Assembly (NCBI RefSeq): GCF_000003815.2
Contig: NC_049982.1
Coordinates: 32,440,878 to 32,504,877, forward strand
DNA: 64,000 bases
Source: Branchiostoma floridae
Lineage: Eukaryota > Chordata > Leptocardii > Amphioxiformes > Branchiostomatidae
Direction: 5' to 3'
Both the position numbers and the translations under genes were made by a program. The notes under the pieces are model-generated. The model saw only the letters and a program-made list of their open reading frames with translations. It was not told the DNA's origin and did no database searches. Positions within the stretch are counted from its first letter, which is position 1, and every line of letters begins with the position of its first letter. This document shows positions 1 to 9,374 of this stretch, in pieces.

Positions 1-29
1 GTTGATATTAACGTCACCAGGGAAGATGA

Positions 30-215
30 TATGGAGTTTCAATCTTGAAAAGATCGCGGCCGGCTCCGGCCGATGAGTCTGATGATGACGAAGGTAGTGT
101 GAAGAGGAGACCTGACCAAGGGTCTCAACTTTTTGAGAGTTTTCCGTCCACTCTTTTCTCCCCGCCTGGGGAGGAGGTGGGGATAGGGGACTTTACGTCC
201 GCAGAGGATTCCTAG
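30..215 (+). CDS. LINE ORF1 C-terminal fragment
   Basis: An open frame runs from about base 30 to a TAG at 213-215, just 18 bases before the ORF2 start. The encoded tail is charged, with an ADESDDDEGS acidic stretch followed by KRRP and a proline/serine-rich end. It has no motif I recognise. Position directly ahead of ORF2 is what identifies it as the end of ORF1, the RNA-binding or chaperone protein of the element. A stop lies just upstream in this frame (27-29), and the other frame that is open at the left edge stops at 46-48. So either a frameshift or the true ORF1 structure lies partly outside the window. Confidence 0.45.
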   Translation, partial: YGVSILKRSRPAPADESDDDEGSVKRRPDQGSQLFESFPSTLFSPPGEEVGIGDFTSAEDS

Positions 216-233
216 TACATGTATATCATTCCT

Positions 234-3200
234 ATGGCTTGTACCTACATTGCTACCCTTAATGTCAATGGCATGAGGGATAGGTATAAGAGAAAGAGTA
301 TTTTTCAGCTCCTTCGTAGGGAGAGCTTGAGTTTATATGTCTGCAAGAGACTCATGCGGCCTCTCTGCAGGACGTGAGTTTATGGGAAAGTGAGTGGGGA
401 GGCCCTGCAGCATTTAGTCTGGGGTCTGCCAGATCCAGGGGAGTTGCTATTTTAGTTTCCCCCAGGTCGAACTTTTCCATTCAAAGCAAACAATGTGATT
501 CGGAGGGCAGAGTTGTGTCTGTTACTCTAAGTGATGGGGTGTCTTTTTTTAGAGTGATTTGCATTTATGCACCAAATGTCAGCACCGAAAGGGAGAACTT
601 CTTTGATTCTTTGCCCCCCTTTCTGTCGGGTAGAGTCCCCACCTTTCTGTGTGGGGACTTCAATTGTGTCCACAATCCAAGGTTGGACAAGTGTGGGGGC
701 GATCCGCGTGTGGGAAGTCGAGGAGCAGCTCGGCTGGCATCGATTGTCTCTAACAATTGTCTTGTTGACTCATGGAGGGTCCAACACCCTCTGGATAAAC
801 TTTTTACGTGGAGGCAACGCAGCCCGTATGTAGCTTGCAGATTGGACCGGATATATTCTTCGGACACTCTAGCCATTACAGACTTTAAGGTGGTCCCCTG
901 CCCAGAGTCGGACCATGATTGCTTTGTAGTCAAATGGGTGGTTCCCTCTTTAGGTGTGGGTCAAAGGAATGTCCTTTGGAAGTGCAATACTTCTGTCTTA
1001 AAGGACAAAGATTTCCTAGCGCACTTCAAATGGCAATATGAGAGGTGGAAGACTCTGCAACCTGGCTTCCCGGACTTGCGATCCTGGTGGGACAACATCA
1101 AGGGCAGGATCGCAAAGTTTTGTTGTGTTTACGGGAAGCGTCTGGCGCAACAGCGCAATGGGGACTTGTTTTCCCTGCGGCAGGAGCTGGCAGATACCAG
1201 TAATATTTTAAATGCTGGCACTCATGACCCTGCCTCTTTAGATAATTATTATGCTCTCAAAGCTAAGATCGCTGCCCTTGAGGAACAGCAGTGTCACGGA
1301 GCCTACATTAGGTCTCGAATCCAGGTTTTGAGCGAGGGAGAAAAATGTTCCTCCTTTTTTCTCCGAAAGGAGAAAAAGAGAGGTCGTGAGAAAACTTTGG
1401 CGAGCGTTCTCAATAGCCAGGGTGTATTAGTTACCGATCAAGCTGAGATCTTGTCGGTTTACCAGCAATTCTATGATAGACTTTTCACGGCTGAAACTAT
1501 TGACCCGTCAGCAATGGATAAGTTGCTGTCTCACATAAGCAGAGTCTTGTCCCCCGACCAGACTGCTTTCTTAGATTCCCCCTTTACTAAAGGGGACTTC
1601 ATGGAGGCACTAAAGGGCATGACCAACAACAAGTGCCCTGGGTCGGATGGGTTGCCCAAGGAATTCTATGTCGCTACCTGGGGTATTCTCGGCGACGACT
1701 TGTGTCATGTCCTCCTAGAGGGTCTGAGAGAGGGGTCGTTGTGCCCTTCTCAAAATCTTTCTGTTCTCACCCTTTTGCAGAAGTCGGGCGACCCGTCTGA
1801 CCCAAAGAACAAGCGGCCCATCTCCCTTTTGAACACGGATTATAAAATCCTGTCGAAGGCCTTGACCAACCGTCTGAAGACAGTAATGGCCACTCTCATT
1901 CACCCCGACCAGACCTGTTCAGTCCCCGGTAGGTCTATACATAACAACCTTACCTTGTTGCGAGATATTACTACATATGTCAACGATAAGAACTTACAGT
2001 GTACTATATTGTCTGTAGACCAGGAGAAGGCATTTGACAGGGTGAACTTTCAATACTTGCAGGCAGTGATGTACAGGATGGGGTTTGGGTCAGCCTTCAG
2101 GGGCTATATTTCTACTCTGTACAATGGGGCGGCGGGCTCAGTGCTAGTAAATGGCCAGCTTTCCGAACGGTTCTATCCGTCACGGGGAGTCAGGCAGGGT
2201 TGTTCCCTGTCTCCGCTTCTCTACGTATTGTCTCTGGAACCATTTTCACAGATGATCAGAGACAACAGCAATATACATGGTCTCTGCCTCCCTGGTGGGT
2301 CAGAGGTTAAGCTGTCCCAATACGCTGATGACAACTCGGCAGTATTGGTAGATGATGCGTCTATCCAGAATTTTGTAGATGATGTTTCCACTTACGAAAG
2401 AGGCTCTGGAGCACGCTTAAATAAAGGAAAGACGAAAGGACTGTGGCTTGGACGTTGGAGGGGTCGGACAGACTCCCCTGTACCCGGCATTGTTTTTGTT
2501 TCGTCCTTTTTGATTTTATTGGGCGAGGTGATCGGTAACGTGGACATGGCTGGTGAGAGCTGGAAGAGAAGAGCAGCGGGGTTCTACGCCGTTCTTCAAG
2601 CATGGTACTCAGCCCGGCTTTCGTTTCGGGGCAGAGCAGTGGTGATCAATGCGCTGGCGGCGTCCAAGCTGTATTACACAGCGATGCTTTTCGATTTGCC
2701 TGGAAGTGTGCTGTCTGAACTCAATAAGGCCCTCTTCCACTTTCTCTGGAGAGGAAAAAGTGAAATGGTTGCCCGCAAGTCAGTCTGCTTACCTGTCGCA
2801 GAGGGTGGCTTGGGCGTCGTCGATATTTCTCTCAAATGTAAATGCATGTTCCTTAAGTTCTTCTCCGCTGTAGTAAACGAATCTCTGGAGCCGCCGTTCT
2901 CCCGCTTGCCGAAGTACTGGTTAGGGTTTTTGCTTCGGCGCTTAAATCCCGCCACCTGGTCAAACCTACAACCCCATGCTCCGTCGGCTCCTCTGCAGTA
3001 CTCACGCATGCAGGGGTATGTAGAACTCTTTTCCAGAAGGGTGCCAAACTTCTCTTGGCAATCCTTTACTGTCACAGGTTCTTACTTTTTGCTCCAGAAG
3101 TCTGAGAACTTCGTGCACACTGTGGTTTCAAATAACCCTGGCCTTCCGTGGCCAACAATCTGGAGGAACGTGGATGGCAAGCTGTCCGAGAATAACGCCA

Positions 3201-3718
3201 AGGATACTGCGTGGTGGGCTGCACACTCGGCCTTTAAGGTTAAGGCTGTGTTGTGCTTTAAGTGGGGTTACACCAGAGACCCGAACTGCCCACGTTCAAC
3301 CTGTAATGGCATTGAGACAGTTCCACATATGCTATGGTACTGTGGCTCTGCTCAGCATGTGTGGCTATGGCTTAGCGGGTTCATCGCCAAATGGTTTTCT
3401 GTACCAGGTTTCAGTTGTGACCGTCAGACTGCTTTGTGGGGCCTACTACCCCATCTTCCGATACCGCCAGCTAAGATGCGTATCATCGCTTTCTTGGTCT
3501 GTATAGTTCGCCATTTCGTATGGCGAACGAGGTGCGATGAGACCTTTGGAGATAAGACCTGGACAGACAACGAGATAGTTGTCGCCATTAAACAGGCTGT
3601 GAAGTCCCGTCTTCAAATAGAGCATCGCCGTTTTGGGGATGAACTTTTTCTAGACATGTGGGGGGTAGGGAATAGGTGGGTAGTCGTGAGAGATGGCAAT
3701 GTGATGTTTAGATTCTAG
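234..3718 (+). CDS. LINE ORF2: endonuclease-reverse transcriptase, one frameshift
   Basis: The likely start is ATG 234. The first ~30 codons carry the endonuclease opening (TLNVNGMRD). The frame then shifts between about 318 and 332, and the rest is open from 332 to the stop at 3716-3718 (1114 codons counted from 374). Numbering from base 374, the endonuclease shows GDFN at residues 94-97 and the SDHD catalytic motif at 179-182. The reverse transcriptase shows AFDRV at about 553-557 and the YADD active site at 650-653. A C-terminal C-x4-C-x7-H-x4-C zinc-knuckle follows near base 3290. Together they nick target DNA and copy the element RNA at the nick. Only the frameshift near the N-terminus argues against activity. 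It could be an assembly or sequencing error, since catalytic residues are kept. Confidence 0.9.
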
Positions 3719-3829
3719 AAGTTTGTAGTAATTTGTAGAAGTTTGTAGTAATTTGTAGAAGCTTGTAGTAATTTGTAGAAGTTTTTGTAATTTGTAGAAG
3801 TTTGTAGTATTTTGTAGAAGTCTGTAGAA
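3717..3829 (+). repeat. 20-bp minisatellite at LINE 3' end
   Basis: About five to six degenerate copies of a unit close to TAGAAGTTTGTAGTAATTTG begin within the ORF2 stop codon. The array drifts in unit length towards its right end. Tandem tails of this kind are common at the 3' ends of non-LTR elements. Here the array directly abuts the coding sequence, leaving essentially no separate 3' UTR before it. Confidence 0.85.
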
Positions 3830-4595
3830 GTTTAAATTTTTTGTCGTGTTCCTGCAACGTCCTTTCAAGAAAGATAGATGTTTGTAACGTTATGTACCAT
3901 GGTTTAAGTGTTTTCAATCCAAACAAGTGACCGTAGGTAACATAGTCTGTGACGTCGGTCTGGTATATGTTGGTTGTTTTGTCTTCTTTGGTGTGTGACG
4001 TTGTGCTTATATCCTATATGATTCTTTTCATGGTGTTAGATATATCGTTGTATCTAAAGTTGCTTAATATTTCTGTGTCATGTGAATCTTACTAAACAGG
4101 TATGGATTGTGAGATAACATGTGGCCAAAGTCTAAAAGATATGGTGACGATAAGTAACCGGATGGTCTAATACACAGGCACATTCACACACAGACACACC
4201 TACAAGACCGACAGACAGACTGACAAACGCACCAAGTATTAACATGTTTCTGTTATGGGACCTTATGGACGTAATAATTATGAAGCACGGAATAGGACCT
4301 TGATGTTTCTTAGTCGAAGTCCGGGAATATAATATGGCTAAACTTCATTTGGGACGAGAATTCTTACACGCTTCATTGCAAACGGCGACAGGAGGCATTT
4401 GATTGACAGGGTCATTAGTGGAACATTAGATGTCGGTTCCCATGCCCCACATACGATAACACACAGCTGTTGATGATGAACTGTGCGAAGTTTTTAACTA
4501 GTGTGAAGCCATAAGGTAGCATGGCACAGTGTTAATGGGTGAATCCCGGGGTCCATGATGCTGGTACATAAAGTAGTACGGATTAACTTGTTGAA
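3830..4595. other. Non-coding, no recognised feature
   Basis: AT-rich sequence between the LINE and the tandem array. It contains a CA/GACA-rich patch at about 4172-4232. No convincing exon, RNA gene or terminal inverted repeat was seen. It may include LINE 3' UTR. Confidence 0.4.
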
Positions 4596-5445
4596 TAAGA
4601 GGTAGAAAGCAAACGCGCGTAAAATTGATGCACATATCGCGCATCTGCTTGACTCTATATACCCAATGTACCGCAACGGGCACCATATGCAGACATGGGC
4701 CAATACACTGTGAAACGTACAATTTGCAGGGGTGATTTCTGAAATTATTACATACATAATAAAAACAGCTGCCGAAAAAATAACCTGCCAAACCACAAAC
4801 GAATGCGACAACGGGAACATGCAGATATAGATGCGAACGCGCGTTACATTGACGACCAGAGAACATATAGATGCGAACGCGCGTTACATTGACGACCAGA
4901 GAACATCACGCATCTGCTTGCAATATCTCAATTACAGCATGACCCATATACAGGGGATCTGGACTAATACACCGAAAGATGAACATTTTGTAGGGGTGTT
5001 ATTTTTATTGCGTCCCTAATAAAACCAACTGCCGCAAAAACAAAACAAAAAAAAAACAACGTGCATCATCGTCAACCTCAGTGCAGATGACCTGCCAAAC
5101 AAGTCCGTGTGCTAACGGGAACATGCAGATACAGATGCGAACGCGAATAACTTTGACGATCAGGTAACACCACGCATCTGCTTGACAAATTCCAATGACA
5201 CCATGACCCACATACAGAGGATCTGGACCAAAACACCGCAAGACGAACAAATTGTAGGGGTGTTATTTTTATAAAATCCATAATAAAACCACCTGCCGCA
5301 AAAAAAAGTTCACGTGCATCATCGTCAACCTCAGTACAAAGGACCTGCCAAACCACATAGAATTCAGACAACGGGAACATACAGATACAGCTGCGAACGC
5401 GCGTAAACGTGACAAAACTAAAAGTCTGTCGACCAGAGGGTCTGG
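4596..5445. repeat. Diverged ~270-bp tandem array, three copies
   Basis: A module recurs with the order GCATCTGCTTGAC, a short spacer, AGGATCTGGAC, a GTAGGGGTGTTATTTTTAT block, CTGCCGCAAAAA, ACCTGCCAAACCAC, ACGGGAACATGCAGATA and GATGCGAACGCG. The GCGAACGCG block lies at about 4833, 5137 and 5394, giving a period near 260-300 bp. The copies are clearly diverged. Part of the same module is found again at about 32370-32465 inside the TIA1 gene, so the unit is also dispersed. Confidence 0.8.
4825..4904. repeat. Perfect 40-bp tandem duplication
   Basis: Bases 4825-4864 and 4865-4904 are two identical 40-bp units beginning ATATAGATGCGAACGCG. They lie inside the first junction of the 270-bp array. 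The identity indicates a recent slippage or unequal exchange in an otherwise old array. Confidence 0.9.
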
Positions 5446-6104
5446 TCACAGACTAATAAAAGAGAACTATCTACAAACGGCATGGGACACAAGGGTTGCC
5501 GACAACAGACGCCAACCTTTACAGCAGGTGTTTCACGATAACATCCCGGGAGATATCGTTTTATACGTTGAGGCAGACGACAAGTTCTGCTTATCTATGT
5601 AGGTTGACTTTATTAATTATTGCTGTTTATCAGAGGTGCCCAGTTCTAATTGTGTGTCACATTTCCACTTACCGTTGGGCAGCCGTCGAATATTTTTTTT
5701 TCGTTTGTTGCAGCGGTACGAGACAGCTGACGCGAGCCCGTCTCTTCTAATCGTACCGTATGGATAAAATATCTACCGGTACTTCACGACACGTTCCGGG
5801 AGACATCGGGAGAATCTCCGGGTTCATCTTTGAGGAGATCTGCGGTGCTCAAAACAGCAGACAGACGACTAGGCCTTTATATCAGGCATTAGACAAGGTA
5901 TAGAAGCTATGCATGTGTTGGTGGTATACAGGCTTTTCATTTAACGTCATCTACGCCATGTTGGATTACAGCGTACGTCTGTTAACCACATGAAGATGCT
6001 AGTGATTAATTCAATTACCCGTCAACATGGTCGTCGGAATCAGTATGACGGCATTGAAAAGCATGTATTCATGAGGAAAAATACTAGTTATATGTCGTCA
6101 TCAT
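5446..6104. other. Non-coding region with one diverged copy of the downstream module
   Basis: About 5633-5755 resembles the TCTAATTGTGTGTCACATT...GCAGCGGT...CAGCTGA block of the duplication to its right. This makes it a third, more decayed copy. The rest shows no feature I can support. Confidence 0.4.
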
Positions 6105-7348
6105 CAGATATTTGTAGGACAGCGGTCTTTGTCAAAAGACCATATTAATTAATTTTACAGTTTCAATTTCTACATAGGAACTCTGACAGCAGAAGTCGTG
6201 ACTGCAGAATCAGTGAACAGTTTTGAAGCACGGTTGGACCTGTGCTGGGGGAAGAAGGAGTACTGCGTGTGACAGGAAGGTGACACGACAGGCAGCAAAG
6301 CCTAATTCACCTAGGAATTCTGCAAGGTATCCCCCACAAGGTAAATGTTGACATTAGTAGTACTATTAGATATTCTAATTGTGTATCACATTCAACCAAT
6401 GGACAGTCGTTGAACCTTTCCTTGTTGTTGCAGTGGTGGTGAATCAGCTGATGAATGTCTATTTCTTTTAGCAAAATAATGTCTGGACGCACTAGGAGAG
6501 GAGCTGGATAAGGGAGGTGACAGGCAGCAGCGTCACTGAACGTGTTTCTTGACATCAGTTCATCACGTACAGCCAAGGAGGCACCAAGTCCAACACGTAG
6601 GGTGTTTTTCTGAATTCAGAGTAAAGCGTTTTTGGAACCATTCATACTGACCGTCATTACAGTAATTCTATTACGTAACTCTGCATGACTTCGGTTACCA
6701 TTTCCACTACTCGGTGGGGTATAAAGATATTTATTTGTAGGACAGCAGTCATTGTCAAAAGAACACATTCATCAATTCTACAGTTTCAATTTCTGTTTAG
6801 GAACTCTGACAGCAGAAGTCGTGACTGCAGAATCAGTGAACAGTTCTGAAACACGGTTGGACCTGTGCTGGGGAGGAAGGAGGATTACTGTGTGTGACAG
6901 GAGGGTGACACGACAGGCAGCAAAGCCTAAATCACCTAGGAATCCTGCAAAGCAGCCCCCACAAGGTAAATATTGATATTGTAGTATCAGAGGCTCTAAT
7001 TGTGTGTCACATTCAACCAATGGGCAGTCGTGAGCCTTTGCTGGTTGCTGCAGCGGTGGTGGTGAATCAGCTGATGAATGTCTGTTTCTTTTACCGAAAT
7101 CACAGCAAAATTCATGTCTGGACGCACTAAGGAAGAAGCTGGATAAGGAAGGTGCCAGGTACCAGCGTCACTTCTCGACATCAGTCCATCACCAAGCCAA
7201 GGAGGCACCAAGTCCAACACGTAGGGTGTTTTTCTGAATTCAGAGTAAAGCGGTTTTGGAACCCCTCATACAGACCCTCATTACAATTGCAATATTCTAT
7301 CACGTAACGCTGCATGACTTCAGTTACCATTTCCACAACTGGTGGTGC
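6105..7348. repeat. ~620-bp tandem duplication
   Basis: Copy 1 (about 6105-6727) and copy 2 (about 6728-7348) align over their whole length. Landmarks pair as ATTTGTAGGACAGC (6109/6734), GGAACTCTGACAGCAGAAG (6177/6799), CTAATTGTGT (6376/6994) and AACACGTAGGGTGTTTTTC (about 6592/7216). Each copy contains an acceptor-like and donor-like pair enclosing an open stretch. Divergence is moderate, with small indels. Confidence 0.85.
6801..6965 (+). other. Candidate 165-bp coding exon in duplicated unit (unproven)
   Basis: CTGTTTAG precedes base 6801 and GTAAAT follows base 6965. The enclosed 165 bp is open in one frame with phase 1 at both ends (symmetrical). It encodes a peptide with TLTAEVVTAESV and VTRQAAKPKSPRNPAKQ, the latter basic and proline-rich. 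The matching segment in copy 1 (6178-6340) is 2 bp shorter, which shifts the frame. I recognise no family. It could be a real duplicated exon with one dead copy, or chance. Confidence 0.25.
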
Positions 7349-7451
7349 ATAAAGGCGTCCCTGTGACCCTTTTAAATGTTTTAATTACATAATATGAAAA
7401 TGGCGTTAGTCTGCCCAGTCCTAATTGCTTGTTAATTTCACTTCCTTGCAG

Positions 7452-7690
7452 TGCGAAGTCACCGGGAAGGAGACATCTCTCAGCATCTTCCAGGATCAAC
7501 TACAGCTGAAATGGTGGGACTGATCCCGGTGAGAGGTTGTCTAATGCCAAGTTCGCCATCTCCACAGCCAGAAGGCCGGTGTTCATGTGTACGCTATACC
7601 AGAGGACCTGGAACTGTTAAGTTCTTACATATCTTACAAGGGTTTGATCGTTTAAAACGGAAGCTTCTTGCAGACAGGGGCTGGGATTGA
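7452..7690 (+). other. Candidate terminal exon compatible with 6801-6965 (unproven)
   Basis: CTTCCTTGCAG precedes base 7452. Read in phase 1, which is what the 6801-6965 segment would require, the sequence is open for about 79 codons to a TGA at 7688-7690. A GTGAGA donor-like site at 7529 offers an alternative exon end. AATAAA lies downstream at 8812 and 9210. No conserved domain was recognised, and transcript evidence would decide. Confidence 0.22.
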
Positions 7691-7865
7691 CTTGACATTG
7701 ACATGATAGGAAGTAAATGATCTGTGATGTTACATTCATAACTTACTGAGATTCCCTTTGTCTACTTGAGACATTGTCGGCAGGGCTGATCACAATCTTT
7801 TGGTTGGTGGCAAGGTGTTTGAGTGTGTTTTGTTGACACCCTGAGTGATGTTGTTGGTAGGTGGC

Positions 7866-8409
7866 TAGGGCATTTTGTGAGTGGGGGCATCTTTTGCACA
7901 CGGGACTTCAGCCCGTTTCTGTGGTGTACAGGCCCGGTGTGTGGCTGGTTTGGCTTCTGTGACTGTGTTGATGGCTGAGATTGTGTTCGGAGTTACTGCA
8001 AAGTTCAGTCCTTTGGAAAGCAGGGATTTCCTGGATCTGTTGGCTTGTGACGACTTGGGTTCTTCTACCACCTGTCGTCTTTTCTGCCTTGTGTGATGGT
8101 CTAGGGCCGGGAACCTACTAGTAGACCATTATATAAGATGCCCTGTGTCGTAATCTTGGCTCCCGAACCAAGACGACGGCACAGGGCCAGAGAAGAAGAC
8201 AGGTGGTTGAAGAGTGCAAGTTGTTGTGAGCTGACAGAACTGGGAGTTCTCGGTTCTCTGAAGGACAGAACTTTGCAGTAACTTCGAATGCAGTCTCGGC
8301 CATGGACATGGTCACAGAAACCGAATCGGCCATACATCGGGCCTGTATACCGCAGGAACAGGCTGAAGCGCTGTGTGTAGAAGTAGCCACTGCTCTCAGA
8401 ATGTCCTAA
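7866..8409. repeat. Long imperfect inverted repeat (~235-bp arms)
   Basis: Bases 7866-8099 and the reverse complement of 8174-8409 share an ordered series of blocks: CTTCAGCC, GTACAGGCCCG, TTTCTGTGAC, GTTACTGCAAAGTTC and ACCACCTGTC. The ~75-bp centre holds a tighter hairpin at 8140-8187, GCCCTGTGTCGT pairing with the mirror block ending CACAGGGC. The structure resembles a foldback element or an inverted duplication. I saw no clear target-site duplication. Confidence 0.75.
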
Positions 8410-9260
8410 CCCCCTACCAGCAGCATTACCCGGGGTGTCATCAAAATGTACTCAACACCTTGCCGCCTATCAATAGATCATGATTCTCTCCGCTGATAAT
8501 GCTTCAGGTAGACAGAGGGAATGGGACATTTCTAGGTTGACCCTAGAACTGAAACTACAATCACAAATCAAGTTACTTCCTGTCATGCCCCCAGCAGTCT
8601 GTATAAGAAGTTCTTGTTTTCATAGAATACAAAGTGTACAATTTTATAGCCATAAAGTATGTTATATTCCATAGATCAGCTTCACTAAGAGTTACGTATA
8701 GTTTTTTTCCAATATTGCTGGGTAAAATCCTCTGGTGTCTATATGGCGTACTGTAATTGTAAGCACCGGTACCTCTGAGCAAGTTACGTTGATTTGTTTT
8801 TCTATCAGCACAAATAAAAACTACTAGTAGTGTTTCTCATCTTCCTGAGTTAGGGACTGTTGCTTTTGCAGTGTCACACATTGTACGTACTGTGTTCTGA
8901 TGGCGTCTGGATTTGACTGTAGCCAGTAGTCATTGTTTAAAAAAATAATGCTATATACAGTACAGATTGACGTCTTGCATTCTTTCCATGTATTCTTTCC
9001 ATGAAGGCCTTTTGTTCTCACTTCATATTTCTTGTATTTCGTGGGTTTTCTAATACAATACTAGTCACCTTGTCATAGAAAGTCATATTGTCCAAGAAAA
9101 CTAAGATCAATAGACTTTTTCGTTTGGGTACTTGTAATCTATTTCTGTGATCAACGTTTGAAAATGTCAAGTACAACCTGACCAACATATTGTGCACTTT
9201 GTTTCCCCGAATAAAGAGTTTTAAACCAGGTGTTGTTTTCATTTCTTTGTTGTGTTTATA
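8410..9260. other. Non-coding; two AATAAA signals
   Basis: No gene or repeat recognised. AATAAA at about 8812 and 9210 on the + strand could serve an upstream transcript, but AT-rich sequence makes chance matches likely. Confidence 0.35.
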
Positions 9261-9374
9261 CTCTTCCAACAACCTAAACCTTAAGTGAAATGATACCCAA
9301 CTCAACCCACACCCATCCAACTGCCGAAAATGGATGGTCCCTCTCTCTCACCTCCTGAAGTTTGTGAAATAGAT
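9261..9374 (+). repeat. 115-bp direct repeat, left copy
   Basis: Nearly identical to 12648-12760: the shared block starts CTTCCAACAACCTAAACC and runs to GTGAAATRGATGG, with one indel and a few substitutions. The two copies bracket about 3.3 kb of repeat mosaic. High identity suggests a recent duplication or the two ends of a mobile segment. Confidence 0.85.

Larger units (their letters stand above)
1..3829 (+). mobile_element. Tx1/L1-like LINE retrotransposon, 5' end outside the window
   Basis: Two consecutive reading frames followed by a tandem-repeat 3' end give the standard non-LTR retrotransposon layout: the end of an ORF1, then ORF2 with an AP-type endonuclease, a reverse transcriptase and a C-terminal CCHC motif. 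I assign it to the L1/Tx1 group because of the DQEKAFDRV and RGVRQGCSLSPLLY reverse-transcriptase motifs and because there is no RNase H domain. The clade call is from recognition, not a tree. The 5' UTR and most of ORF1 lie left of the window. The exact 3' boundary is not visible; the minisatellite at 3717-3829 is my working end point. One frameshift near the start of ORF2 suggests this copy is recently dead or nearly intact. Confidence 0.9.

Noticed and set aside
3717-3829. Minisatellite as a CRISPR-like array
   Set aside because: Units are contiguous without unique spacers and abut a LINE stop codon.
4494-5449. Several overlapping minus-strand frames in the tandem array
   Set aside because: They repeat with the array period and contain no domain; a by-product of the repeat.
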